A DNA stretch of 34,100 nt from Lachnospiraceae bacterium (GTDB lineage Bacteria; Bacillota_A; Clostridia; Lachnospirales; Lachnospiraceae), in assembly GCA_017416505.1 (NCBI GenBank), contig JAFQCI010000053.1:1-34100 (forward strand), in the 5' to 3' direction. Shown piece by piece: positions 22,819 to 32,205 of the stretch (position 1 is its first letter; each line of letters begins with the position of its first letter). The notes under the pieces were generated by a model. The model was given only the letters and a program-made list of their open reading frames with translations. It was not told the origin of the DNA and searched no databases. The position numbers and the translations under genes were made by a program.

Positions 22819-24960
22819 TTATTTGAATACAACTTTAACAATATTATCCGTTACTCGTTTAATCACTCTATAACCAGAATCAAAAGTAGTAGCAATACCA
22901 CCATGAGCAACCTTACAATATCCATTAACTTTGCAAGTACCATCATCTCTAACAGATAATACACCCATCATACCAACACAGTCCCACTCAGGTCTATCTT
23001 TACGTTGAACATAAGGTTTGCTAGAGTCATATTCGGGATTTTGTTTACGTCTTATTCCTGTCTTTGTGATAGTAATAAACTTTCCAGTTTTCTCTTCTAT
23101 AACTTCTTCTTTATATTCAAATTCTTCATTGATATATGAACCAAATTCATCTAGTATATATCGACTCATCCAATCTTCATCGCCATTACCAACAACAGAA
23201 GGTTGCCCACTAATAATACCGATAATATAATCTTCAGGGTTTGCTATTCTAATTTTATCACCCTCCAATGTAACAAAATAACCACGCCTATCTTCTCCAT
23301 TAGGATTTCCATCTAGCCATTCAAAGAATTCAGCGTAGTCTGCCCCCGATGTTACATATTCCCCAGCCGCATAAGCTACACCAGAAAAAGTAACTCTAAA
23401 AGCATTAGACGTATTGTTAGCATCAGTACCATTGCCAATTACAAAAGCACTTCCTGTACCTGTGCCTGCCGATGACCCTTTTGTTGCAGTTGTTGTGTTG
23501 TTGAAATGACCTTGTGTATGTTGATTATCTAATGCTGTCGTACAATAACCTTCTGCATGAGAATGTTGTCCAAGTGCATGGGTACTACGTCCTTCTGCGT
23601 GCGAACAACCTCCAGTATACCTGTTTGATGAATCACCAGCAATACAATTACTACCCTCCACATGACTTGCATAACAATATACGTATGTATTATAACCTTC
23701 TGCGTGGCTATAGTAAGTAGCATATGTATTTCTGCCTTCAGCGTGAGAACCCATTTCAGCCTTTGTTTCAATTCCTTCTGCATGAGAACTATCTCCTAAT
23801 GCCTGAGTACCTGAGCCCTCTGCGTGGGATTTATCACCAGAAGCCGTCGCACCATAGCCCTCTGCATGAGAATATTGTCCAGAGGCATTTGAGTAATTTG
23901 AAGCAAATGAGTAATTTCCAGTTGCTTTACTACTTCCTCCTATAGAAACGCTATTAGTTGACCCCATAATACGAAATAAATAACTTCCATCATAATTTCT
24001 AACAAGAAATTCTTTATCATATGAACTAAACATAAATGCTTTAGGGTCATAAACTGTTTGATAAGTTTCTGTAATTATATTTCCATTTGCATCTTGTGTT
24101 GCTTTTGTAGCAGAATCAACATTACTTGTTAATAATGCTAAAGTTCCATTGGCATTAGGAAGAAAAATTTCTCTATTTACACCATTGCCATTGCTTGCTA
24201 AAAGTCTTGCATGCCCCCCATCTTTACCTAATAAAGATATTGCTCCATATCTATACTTATAGCTAGGAGAAATACCCTTAATGCTTCCAAGAATTAATTC
24301 TGAATATCTAAGATTATTAGTATTGTCGTCTACGGTTTTATATAACAACCCTTCATTGTTTAACAACATTTTATATCCACTTGAAATCTCTTCATGAAAT
24401 GGAATAGTATATGTTGTTTCAATTGTAGGGTTTGTCAATTCACTGTATATTTTTTTAATTTCCATAGAAACCCCTAAATTACCAATCTCATTTTGAACAA
24501 ATTCAGTAGTTGCAATTTGAGTGGTGTTAGTTCCCAAGTCGGCAGTAGGAGCTTCGGGTACTCCTGTTAATGCAGGGCTTTCTAATGGTGCTTTATTATC
24601 TAATTGAGTTTGCACATTTTCTGTTATTTCACTTAATGAATTTAATTCAGATGTTTTTACAATAATTCCATTCAAAACATTTAACTCATCAGCAGTTGTC
24701 AATAAATCAGATAAATTGCTTAACGTATGATTATGAGAATTATCTTTTACACTAACATTACCATCATTATCAACTTCAATGTCTGTCCCTGACTTTACAA
24801 GCCCTAATTCATCTTCTCTTGCAACAATTGTTTTATCAACTTTATTATTTTCTATATTAGTTGCTCTACTTGTTTCTTTTCCAATTTCATCTTTGATATA
24901 AGATTTCATTTTTTCTGTATGACTTTGCAATCCTTCAAAATCTAACGCATTTTCAATCAC
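22819..24960 (-). CDS. Tail fibre with SHAEG repeats and autoproteolytic chaperone domain
   Basis: 713 residues, starting at GTG (24960) after AAGGGAGGAATG. Residues 1-165 are a helical virion-attachment part with PLESPALTGVPEAPTA, a phage fibre motif. Residues 364-483 hold seven SHAEG units and one SHVEG, mostly 14 residues apart, of the YadA-like beta-roll type; this is usually a trimeric fibre. Residues about 538-713 (SGADYAEFFEWLDGNPNG, EDRRGYFVTLEGDKI) match the Peptidase_G2 intramolecular chaperone, as in the appendage protein of phi29. That domain cuts itself off after helping the trimer fold. Likely role: host recognition. Confidence 0.83.
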   Translation of the reverse strand: MIENALDFEGLQSHTEKMKSYIKDEIGKETSRATNIENNKVDKTIVAREDELGLVKSGTDIEVDNDGNVSVKDNSHNHTLSNLSDLLTTADELNVLNGIIVKTSELNSLSEITENVQTQLDNKAPLESPALTGVPEAPTADLGTNTTQIATTEFVQNEIGNLGVSMEIKKIYSELTNPTIETTYTIPFHEEISSGYKMLLNNEGLLYKTVDDNTNNLRYSELILGSIKGISPSYKYRYGAISLLGKDGGHARLLASNGNGVNREIFLPNANGTLALLTSNVDSATKATQDANGNIITETYQTVYDPKAFMFSSYDKEFLVRNYDGSYLFRIMGSTNSVSIGGSSKATGNYSFASNYSNASGQYSHAEGYGATASGDKSHAEGSGTQALGDSSHAEGIETKAEMGSHAEGRNTYATYYSHAEGYNTYVYCYASHVEGSNCIAGDSSNRYTGGCSHAEGRSTHALGQHSHAEGYCTTALDNQHTQGHFNNTTTATKGSSAGTGTGSAFVIGNGTDANNTSNAFRVTFSGVAYAAGEYVTSGADYAEFFEWLDGNPNGEDRRGYFVTLEGDKIRIANPEDYIIGIISGQPSVVGNGDEDWMSRYILDEFGSYINEEFEYKEEVIEEKTGKFITITKTGIRRKQNPEYDSSKPYVQRKDRPEWDCVGMMGVLSVRDDGTCKVNGYCKVAHGGIATTFDSGYRVIKRVTDNIVKVVFK
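23512..23871 (-). repeat. SHAEG coding repeats
   Basis: About 42-base repeats coding for SHAEGxxTxAxGxx in the tail fibre. They are in frame and diverged, so they are protein repeats rather than a CRISPR array. Confidence 0.75.
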
Positions 24961-25001
24961 TATTCATTCCTCCCTTCTAAATAAAAATAACAAAACCTAT
25001 C

Positions 25002-25553
25002 TTAAAACAAGGAATCAATTTCGCTTTGTGTAATAGCTCTAAGTTCTGGCAATGTTTCTGCTTTTTCTAAAGCATCGTTCAGAGCAAGAAACTCGTCTTT
25101 AAAATTGTATAATGTTTCTACTTTAAGTAACGCATTTTCTAATGTAGTAAATTCATCTTTAGATATAATATCATCATTACTAGTCGAAGATTTAATTACA
25201 TTGACAATAAAATGCATCGTATGAATAACTTGCGCATCATCAATATTAATAAGCATTAATTCTGCTTCATTTCTTCCAAATGAGGAGCACATTTGCTCAG
25301 TTAATGTTAATCTTATTGTTCCATTGTCCAGTAGGTTTTCTTGCAAAATATCATTTAATACTATAGAACCATCACTTTTAGAGTATTTTATTTTTATTAA
25401 AATTTTTGATGTATCTATTGTATAAGGTACACCATTATCTGTAATCTGAATGATAATATCTCTTGAATTAATATCATTTTGTGCAACTCTGGTTGAAACA
25501 AATTTATTGTTATATAAATCTAATGTTATTTTTTTTTGCGTGCCAAAAGCCAT
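25002..25553 (-). CDS. Baseplate upper protein, BppU-like N-terminal domain
   Basis: 183 residues from the ATG at 25553, with AAGGAGGAG before it; a longer in-frame reading to 25613 overlaps the previous gene and is rejected. Residues 1-130 (KKITLDLYNNKF, RDIIIQITDNGVPYTIDTSK, LNDILQENLLDNGTIRLTLTEQM) match the beta-sandwich N-terminal domain of BppU. In lactococcal phages that domain joins receptor-binding fibres to the baseplate. The remaining 50 residues are helical and may meet the fibre encoded next. BppU in the model phages has a longer C-terminal stalk, so this form is short. Confidence 0.78.
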   Translation of the reverse strand: MAFGTQKKITLDLYNNKFVSTRVAQNDINSRDIIIQITDNGVPYTIDTSKILIKIKYSKSDGSIVLNDILQENLLDNGTIRLTLTEQMCSSFGRNEAELMLINIDDAQVIHTMHFIVNVIKSSTSNDDIISKDEFTTLENALLKVETLYNFKDEFLALNDALEKAETLPELRAITQSEIDSLF

Positions 25554-25565
25554 AAACTCCTCCTT

Positions 25566-25599
25566 AAAAAGAAAAGAGCCTAAATAATAGACTCTTTTT
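25566..25599 (-). terminator. Hairpin between tail genes
   Basis: On the minus strand AAAAGAGTC pairs with GGCTCTTTT with one mismatch, followed by TCTTTTT. It lies across the stop of the preceding tail gene and before the BppU gene. It may reduce, not end, transcription. Confidence 0.55.
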
Positions 25600-27016
25600 A
25601 AGGTGTTCCCCAAATTTTATCAGTTAAAGGTAAATTGAAATAAAATTTTGACCCATCATGATGATTATGAAACACCAACTTTATATTCATTGTTCTATTT
25701 GTTGAATCCCAATCGCCAAAGATATATTCTAGTCCATACCTTTCATTGTTATCCGTTTTTGTCCATGTAGCCCAAGTATCATATCCAGAACCATACAACC
25801 AATTTTTCATATGCACTTCACCATTATTAGTTACCCAAAATGTAGCCATGTCTGTTTCGTAGTCATAACCTGTCCAGAAAGCCCACTTATTATTATTGCC
25901 TATACCCGTTGTCAATGGCATTTTTTCTGTAGGCAATGTTTCCAAATAATAGCTGCCACTAATTTTGCTATAATAAAGCTTAAACTCACCAATCTGTCCA
26001 CCAGTAATATTTATATCACTTGCGGTGACGCTTCCGTTTTCATCAACAGTAAATGTTCCATTACCATTAGAAATTTTTGTTCCAATAATTTCTCCACCGT
26101 TGATTGTCTTACCATAAATATTTACACCTAAAATATTTTCTGCATCAACACTCCCAGCATGTACTTCTAGTGCATTGATATATTCCGTTGTAACAGTATC
26201 CTTCGTTATTGTTGTAACATGCTCATCTAAATCAGGACTACTTATTTTTAACATTTCACCATCAAAAGTTAATGCACCGCCACCAAAACTAAAAGTGCCA
26301 TCTTTTAAATTGATATATGTACCAGTAGTAGAAGAGTAGTTTTCTGAGTAGATTTCTCCCCCGATTAACTGCGAACCGTAAATATGCCCAGATGTCACAA
26401 ACTCACTAGTTAATAAATGATAATTATTTGCATTGGCATATTTAATATTTTTTTCTAATAACCTAATTTTTGAGAAAGAATTAGGAGAAGAATATAAATA
26501 TAAATATCCACCAAGACATTCATTAACAATACTATTATAGGTATCAAAGTAAATATCGTGTATAGGCTTTTTCATTAAAATATTTTCTTTTGCTAACTGA
26601 AAATTCTCAGAAGTTTTATATCCACCACATATTACCCTGATATGTTCAGAATATGGATATGTAATAATGTTAAAATTATTATATTGAGATAATTGATATA
26701 CTGTACTATTTGAATAGTCAGCTATTAAAATCTCTATACTATAATATTCGTCTTGTATATCACTATAATTTTCAATCAAATATTTTTTCAATTTCTCAAC
26801 ACAAATAAAGTGTGTAAATTGATTTTTAATCCAATCTACACACTTATAAGCATTATTCATATTTCCTGAACAAAAAAAAACTTGTTCTCCAATACAAAAC
26901 AATTTTTGAGCATCATCAAAACAACGCTTAAAACCAGTATTGGTTTTTACAGAGCAAGCACTATCTGCACCTATAAACATATTATTTCCTTGAGTTATAA
27001 TTAAACAAGCACTCAT
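25598..27016 (-). CDS. Tail protein with N-terminal proteasome/HslV-like (Ntn) domain
   Basis: 472 residues. Residues 2 to about 195 follow the layout of HslV and proteasome beta subunits. After loss of Met, Ser is residue 1, Asp is residue 17 in FIGADSACS (as in HslV), and Lys37 in QKLFCIG matches Lys33 of proteasome KLFxI. SGN near residue 50 and ICGGYKTSENFQLAKEN near residue 128 match the glycine turns. N-terminal Ser is known in the HslV-like CodW. Residues about 200-340 are phage-fibre strands (GGEIIGTKISNGNGTFTVDENGSVTA), and the C-terminus is a beta domain. The gene overlaps the nuclease gene by four bases (ATGA). Activity and target are inferences; it might be only a structural relative. 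Confidence 0.68.
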   Translation of the reverse strand: MSACLIITQGNNMFIGADSACSVKTNTGFKRCFDDAQKLFCIGEQVFFCSGNMNNAYKCVDWIKNQFTHFICVEKLKKYLIENYSDIQDEYYSIEILIADYSNSTVYQLSQYNNFNIITYPYSEHIRVICGGYKTSENFQLAKENILMKKPIHDIYFDTYNSIVNECLGGYLYLYSSPNSFSKIRLLEKNIKYANANNYHLLTSEFVTSGHIYGSQLIGGEIYSENYSSTTGTYINLKDGTFSFGGGALTFDGEMLKISSPDLDEHVTTITKDTVTTEYINALEVHAGSVDAENILGVNIYGKTINGGEIIGTKISNGNGTFTVDENGSVTASDINITGGQIGEFKLYYSKISGSYYLETLPTEKMPLTTGIGNNNKWAFWTGYDYETDMATFWVTNNGEVHMKNWLYGSGYDTWATWTKTDNNERYGLEYIFGDWDSTNRTMNIKLVFHNHHDGSKFYFNLPLTDKIWGTP

Positions 27017-28686
27017 ACAGTTTCACCCACCTTCCAGTCATCTAAAATTATTTCTGTATATTTTTTATCTGTGTAAATAAGTTTGTTTATTGATTCAAAT
27101 AATTGTTCTTCAGTAGGCAATTTATGTCCAGATTTTATTCTTAAAATTTTCCAGCCTTCAGATTTAAAGTGTTCGTCTCTACGTCTATCACTTTTTTGAT
27201 TTTGATGCCAATACCATCCATCATACTCAATATCAATCTTTGTATTATCTGTCCAAAGAGCTACATCAAAACAACATCTACCTTCTGGATGGTTTAATAT
27301 ACAATTATCATATTTCTTTTTAATTAATTTATAAATATGTAATTGTTGAGATGATGTTGAAACTATGTTGTTTTCCGATAAAGTTTTAAGTCTTTTGTTA
27401 ATAACTTCTGGAGATTTATTAGGATTTTCTACACCATATTTTTCTAAAAAGGTTTGTTTAGCCTTTTCATATATAATTGGTGATTGCAATGGATATTCAA
27501 CATCATATCTTTCCAAACAAGTATTTTTATATTGTTCTTTATACTCTTGTGTTTGAGAGTAATATTCAACACCATATTTATTCATACATGTTTGTCTAGC
27601 CTTTTGTTTTACTTCTGATAAAATAGAAGGGGTTTCAACACCATATTTACTTAAGTTGGTCTGTTTTATTTTTTCTTGTATCATTTTAGAGGCAAAAGGG
27701 TTTTCTACTCCATATTTATCGAGCCAAGTTTGTATTGCCTTTTGTTTGATTTCAGGAGATAATAAAGGATACTCATTTCCGTATTTTTCAACACATGTGG
27801 CTTTTCTTTTTTCTTGAATTTCTGGTGATAAAGATATATGTTCAACACCATATTTTTCTAAAGTGGTATTCTTAACTTTTTCTTTAAATTCATCTGTTTG
27901 CGAATAATATTCTGTTCCATATTTCTCCAAACAAGTTTGTCTTGATTTCTCTCGAAAAAAATCAGTAAGAAATATATTTTCAACACCATATCTTTCTAAA
28001 TTAGTTTTTTTAGCTTTATCTAATATTTCAGCAGATAAAAAGGGGTTCTCAACGCCATATCTCTCAAGACAAGTTTGTTTTGCTTTATTTTTAACTTCCT
28101 CTGACTGCATATTATGTTCAACACCATATCTTTCGATATTTGTTTGTTTTATTTTTTCTTTAACGGAGTCTAATTGAGTCACACAATCGACTCCGTATTT
28201 TTCCTTGACGGTATTTTTGATTCTAGTTCTTACTTCTGGCGAAGATAAAAATGTTTTTACCCCATACTTTTCCATGCAAGTTTTTTCGGTCTTTTCTTTA
28301 AATTCATCCGTCTGAGAATAGTGTTCGACTCCATAGCGTTCTAAGCAAGTTTGTTTTTGCTTTTCTTTTGCTCCAGGTATGTCCATTATGCAATCAACTC
28401 CATATTTTTCTTTAACTGTTTTTCTTGCCTTTACACCTTTACTACAAGATTCACAATAATCTATTCCATTATTTGTGCATTTAATATATAATTTATAACT
28501 ACGACTAAATTCAGCATTACAATTATCACATATTAACTTTATTTCTGTATGACTACCTTTTGTTAAGTGACATACTGGAACAGTTAATTCACTTTTTACA
28601 TCTTTTACATCGTAGCCTAAATCTCTATAATGCTTAATGGTCTTTCCACTCATTTTAACTTTTACATATTGATTTGGAATTAGCAT
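27013..28686 (-). CDS. Zinc-ribbon, 15-repeat PD-(D/E)XK nuclease-like protein
   Basis: 557 residues. A zinc ribbon (C53xxC56, C78xxC81) comes first. Fifteen tandem 23-residue repeats (95-439) follow, with a consensus like YGVExxxxSPEVKEKAKQTCLEK. The C-terminus (about 465-530) has FDVALW, IDIEYDGWYWH and GWKILRI, a Vsr/DUF559-type PD-(D/E)XK fold, so a DNA endonuclease is expected. Similar repeat-nuclease proteins occur in phages as homing-type endonucleases. Here the gene overlaps its neighbours by seven and four bases, so it is built into the tail operon. The repeats differ mostly at positions 5-8. DNA binding by the repeats is an inference. Confidence 0.75.
   Translation of the reverse strand: MLIPNQYVKVKMSGKTIKHYRDLGYDVKDVKSELTVPVCHLTKGSHTEIKLICDNCNAEFSRSYKLYIKCTNNGIDYCESCSKGVKARKTVKEKYGVDCIMDIPGAKEKQKQTCLERYGVEHYSQTDEFKEKTEKTCMEKYGVKTFLSSPEVRTRIKNTVKEKYGVDCVTQLDSVKEKIKQTNIERYGVEHNMQSEEVKNKAKQTCLERYGVENPFLSAEILDKAKKTNLERYGVENIFLTDFFREKSRQTCLEKYGTEYYSQTDEFKEKVKNTTLEKYGVEHISLSPEIQEKRKATCVEKYGNEYPLLSPEIKQKAIQTWLDKYGVENPFASKMIQEKIKQTNLSKYGVETPSILSEVKQKARQTCMNKYGVEYYSQTQEYKEQYKNTCLERYDVEYPLQSPIIYEKAKQTFLEKYGVENPNKSPEVINKRLKTLSENNIVSTSSQQLHIYKLIKKKYDNCILNHPEGRCCFDVALWTDNTKIDIEYDGWYWHQNQKSDRRRDEHFKSEGWKILRIKSGHKLPTEEQLFESINKLIYTDKKYTEIILDDWKVGETV
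27370..28404 (-). repeat. 15 tandem 69-bp coding repeats
   Basis: Residues 95-439 of the nuclease-like protein, each unit starting at the YGV (or YGT, YGN, YDV) motif. The spacing is exactly 69 bases with no indels. The repeats are diverged at DNA level but in one frame. Confidence 0.85.
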
Positions 28687-31259
28687 AAAGACACCCCCTT
28701 AATAATAGAAGAGATTACTTTATCATTACATAATCCATATGCTGTGTCAGTAGTAAACTTTTCTCCATCATAATAAACATAATCATGCTTACCAAGACCA
28801 AGGGAACAAGTCTTCCAGTTATCTTCAGTAAAGGCTAAAATGTTATGTGTCACCCTTAACTGTTCTTGAGAATAACTGTCAGAAATATCATCATAACTTT
28901 TACAAAACAAACCTTGATTTCCAAACGTAACTTCTTCCTTCTCATTATTTTTAATTCTAACAAGTGCAGAATTTAAGCCATATTTTACCCAATCATTTAT
29001 TTCTTCACTACTTTTTTCGCCTTTACTAGCTTGTTTGCTCACATATGAAAAATTAGTACTCATACTTTTTGCAGAATCTAAAATTTCATTGATATCACTA
29101 CCAACACCTTTAACCTTAGTAACATCAGAAAATTCAACCTCAAGCGTTTGAATAGAAGAGAAGGATAATGCATATCCAATTAAACGCAATCTATAAATAT
29201 CATTATCTACACGTATTCTAATCCAATTACCTAATTCGAACTTATCTATAATAGGTTTAAATTCAGGTATCACAAGTAAGTTGTAAAGTGTAGTAGAAAT
29301 ACTATGTCGATACGTGGCAGCTTTTATTAATTCTTCGTTTGCGACATCTATAAACTCCCTAGCATGTTCAATAATTTCTGAATCAGTTAATCCATCAGAA
29401 ATATAATTAGTATTTTGATAAGTATCTTCACGCCTATAAGCACAAAAGATTTTATACAAATTTTCTCCAAGATAATTTTCAAGATTTAACTCTTTTTGAA
29501 TTTGAGCCTGTTGCGAAGAAGAAGTTTCATAAATTTGTGTCCATTCATCAATAGTTGACTGTCTTTCATCTATTTCACTTTGACATGCTTGCAATTTTTT
29601 GTAGTATGGAAGATATAATACTTCATAAAGTTCTGCGCTTGCATTAGCTTGATTAACTTCAATTAACGTATCCATTGCTGTTTGTATCGCTTCATAAAAG
29701 GAAGTAAGACGATTTAGACAATAATAGGATAGAGCATTACTAAAATCATCTAGGTCTTCAATAGATAATACATCAAATATTGAACCTTCTTTATCATCAG
29801 TCGCAATATTTTTCATTATTTTTTGCTCAATGAAAGATTGGTAGTCATCATAAACTTTTACTCTAATATTTGAAGTGTAAGCAACATCTTCTTTGTCGGA
29901 GTTATTAGTTATTTTAAAATTACCAACCCAAACTCCATAACTATGTCCGTCTATATCTATACCAATATAATTATATGCACTGTTATTAATTTCCAACTTT
30001 ACATATCCTGTTTTAATAAAAACCTTTGCGTAATTTTTTAATGCACTTTCAATGGTAGATATACTGGTGTGTTCATTGACAGTAGCTAAACCTAATAGGT
30101 TTAAATTTGATGATGTTAATTTATCGGCTTCAGTTTTTGCAGTTACTTTTGATTGCTCAATAGTTGGCAACATTGAATGAGTATAATAATTTATTTTATC
30201 TATCGACTCGTAGATATTATTTATAATCTCTTCATAACCATCCATTCTTGACAAATACAATTCATCATAACTATTTAACTTGTCTACTAATTCTTGTGGC
30301 ATGTCTTTTTTTTGTTCATCAGTAATATATACAATATTGTCACTTCCATTTGCATTAAGCAGACGAACAGTGGATGTCATAATATCATCGCCAGCAACTA
30401 ATTTAAGACAGTTTTTCACAGAATCCATATCTGTTGTGAATTGAATTTCTTCTGTGAGGTTTTCTTTGTCAACAAAAATAGTGGTATCTGTTCCAAAATA
30501 TTTTATATTTCTACTCCCACATTCAGGACAGATATAATTATCACTAACCCCATCTGAAAAATTATGCGAGTCGGCTCTATGCCCACAATCTTCACATACA
30601 GTATATAAGTCATAAACATATACTTCTCGTGTCGTAGAATCAAATTTAAAGATACAATTAAATTGCTTTGCACAATCACCTGTTAAAAAGTCATAAACAG
30701 AAGTACCATCAACACTAAAACTTCTTTGTAAATTAATTAAGCTTGAATCTACATGTTTAAGAGTATAATGTGGCACATAAGATAGAACTCTATGGAGCAA
30801 TGAACCCTCTGTATTTTCCCAGTTATAAAATGTCGTGATTACATAATCATCTCTGGCAATATCTGATTCAGTATTAACTTCTAATCCATTTATGTAAGTT
30901 TGAGATAATTCTGATTCACACAAAGAAGTAGCAGTGATAGTTTTCTTGATATTTTCGTTAGAATCGTCCAATGAAACTGTGATTTCAAAGTATTCATTTA
31001 ACTCCTTGACATAAACCAATTTTAAATCAACAATATCATTCCATAACGATTCATTTATGTTTTTGTCTTTTTTCTTATAGGATTTGTAAACTTCAAATTG
31101 AATATCATTAGCACTATTTAAATGTGCATTATAAACAACACTTTCACGATTAATATTTGAAATTGCACCCAAATGTCTATAATCCCTAGTAGACAATATA
31201 AAAGTAAAGTCTTCGACGTTATTATTAACATCAAAGACCAGTTTATTTCCAATTCCCAT
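28680..31259 (-). CDS. Phage tail protein, Tal-like (tail endopeptidase family position)
   Basis: 859 residues. It directly follows Dit with a one-base gap, the place of the tail-associated (Tal/gp18-type) protein that closes the tail tube and contacts the cell surface. The N-terminal 400 residues are beta-rich and resemble the phage minor structural, endopeptidase-tail N-terminal domain. A zinc ribbon (C222xxC225, C244xxC247) is inserted there. A long helical region (about 385-660) suggests a coiled coil. I see no peptidoglycan-hydrolase motifs, so a lytic role is unsupported. The ATG at 31259 follows CAGGAGAAA. Confidence 0.72.
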   Translation of the reverse strand: MGIGNKLVFDVNNNVEDFTFILSTRDYRHLGAISNINRESVVYNAHLNSANDIQFEVYKSYKKKDKNINESLWNDIVDLKLVYVKELNEYFEITVSLDDSNENIKKTITATSLCESELSQTYINGLEVNTESDIARDDYVITTFYNWENTEGSLLHRVLSYVPHYTLKHVDSSLINLQRSFSVDGTSVYDFLTGDCAKQFNCIFKFDSTTREVYVYDLYTVCEDCGHRADSHNFSDGVSDNYICPECGSRNIKYFGTDTTIFVDKENLTEEIQFTTDMDSVKNCLKLVAGDDIMTSTVRLLNANGSDNIVYITDEQKKDMPQELVDKLNSYDELYLSRMDGYEEIINNIYESIDKINYYTHSMLPTIEQSKVTAKTEADKLTSSNLNLLGLATVNEHTSISTIESALKNYAKVFIKTGYVKLEINNSAYNYIGIDIDGHSYGVWVGNFKITNNSDKEDVAYTSNIRVKVYDDYQSFIEQKIMKNIATDDKEGSIFDVLSIEDLDDFSNALSYYCLNRLTSFYEAIQTAMDTLIEVNQANASAELYEVLYLPYYKKLQACQSEIDERQSTIDEWTQIYETSSSQQAQIQKELNLENYLGENLYKIFCAYRREDTYQNTNYISDGLTDSEIIEHAREFIDVANEELIKAATYRHSISTTLYNLLVIPEFKPIIDKFELGNWIRIRVDNDIYRLRLIGYALSFSSIQTLEVEFSDVTKVKGVGSDINEILDSAKSMSTNFSYVSKQASKGEKSSEEINDWVKYGLNSALVRIKNNEKEEVTFGNQGLFCKSYDDISDSYSQEQLRVTHNILAFTEDNWKTCSLGLGKHDYVYYDGEKFTTDTAYGLCNDKVISSIIKGVSLC

Positions 31260-31260
31260 A

Positions 31261-32127
31261 TTAAATTTCTCCTGTTTTGCAAATAGGAGAGTAGCTTAGA
31301 TAAATATTGCATGGCAACGTTACTGTAAAAATATTTTTTACTTCATCTTCCTCATTATCCACTTCATAATAATCATTACTCTCACCACATTTGTTAATTA
31401 TTTTTACAAAATTATAATTAAAATCGTTACATAAAGTCGGATGCTCTTTATCAGATAAGATTATTTTATTTTCTCCATTTAGTGTAATGATTTCTCCTCT
31501 AATGCAATTTTTAACCTCGACAACATTTGATTCTTGTGAGTTTTTAATTTGTAAATCTCCGTCTTCTAAAACTTCGATTTTTAAGGTATTAGGATATATA
31601 TATCCGATTTCATCTGAACTATCATAAATAACAAACTCATCAGATACGTTACTAAAATCCATTTCATAACTAAGTGGTTCATAATATCCGAATGGAGCAT
31701 TAGCTGTAAATGTCAATTCTAAGCCAACAACATCACTGCCTATTTTAATCTTTTTAATTGTATTGAAAGTTCCTTGGTAATATATATTTCCACTTTGCCC
31801 GCCACTATCAATTGTTTTAAATTTATAGTAGCCCCTTTTATTTAACCATCTCATAAGTTTATTAATTTCATTGTTTTCAAAATATTGCTCCCCACCTCTG
31901 ATACGTTCGCAGGGATGTTTGCATATTTGAAACGAAATAGAAAATGGTGCGCTATAACTTGTAGACATTAATTCAAACTTATGGGTACTATGTTTATAAA
32001 TAGTATTCAGATTTAATTCGTTGCCTGCACTTACTGTTTCAGTGCCAGACGCTCCACCAAAGGTACAAACCATACACCCAAAATCTGAAAGTCTTTGCCC
32101 GTTGTATTCAAAATCAATAAAAGACAA
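31261..32127 (-). CDS. Distal tail protein (Dit)
   Basis: 288 residues. The N-terminus MSFIDFEYNGQRLSDFGCMVCTF and PFSISFQICKHP, with a later LMRWLNKRGYYKFKTI, fit the phage tail-component family that forms the Dit hexamer at the tail tip. The C-terminal half is a beta domain (EITLNG-like stretch) of the galectin type. The start is TTG (32127) after AAAGGAGG; the nearby ATG is in another frame. It is the first gene after the hairpin at 32180-32205, which implies either readthrough or a promoter I cannot identify. Confidence 0.8.
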   Translation of the reverse strand: MSFIDFEYNGQRLSDFGCMVCTFGGASGTETVSAGNELNLNTIYKHSTHKFELMSTSYSAPFSISFQICKHPCERIRGGEQYFENNEINKLMRWLNKRGYYKFKTIDSGGQSGNIYYQGTFNTIKKIKIGSDVVGLELTFTANAPFGYYEPLSYEMDFSNVSDEFVIYDSSDEIGYIYPNTLKIEVLEDGDLQIKNSQESNVVEVKNCIRGEIITLNGENKIILSDKEHPTLCNDFNYNFVKIINKCGESNDYYEVDNEEDEVKNIFTVTLPCNIYLSYSPICKTGEI

Positions 32128-32174
32128 AAAATCATCCTCCTTTCTAAATATTGTTTATTTTTAATTTTCTCCAT

Positions 32175-32205
32175 AATAAAAGAGAGACTAAGCTAAGTCT
32201 CTCTT
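32175..32205 (-). terminator. Perfect hairpin before the Dit gene
   Basis: On the minus strand AAGAGAGACT and AGTCTCTCTT form ten pairs around a six-base loop, followed by TTTTATT. It stands between the tape-measure end and Dit. Confidence 0.8.

Noticed and set aside
23512..23945. Plus-strand frames over the fibre repeats
   Set aside because: They mirror the SHAEG repeats on the opposite strand, with no ribosome site or domain.
27370..28404. CRISPR-like array of 69-bp repeats
   Set aside because: The repeats are diverged, lack constant repeat/unique spacer structure and keep one open frame.
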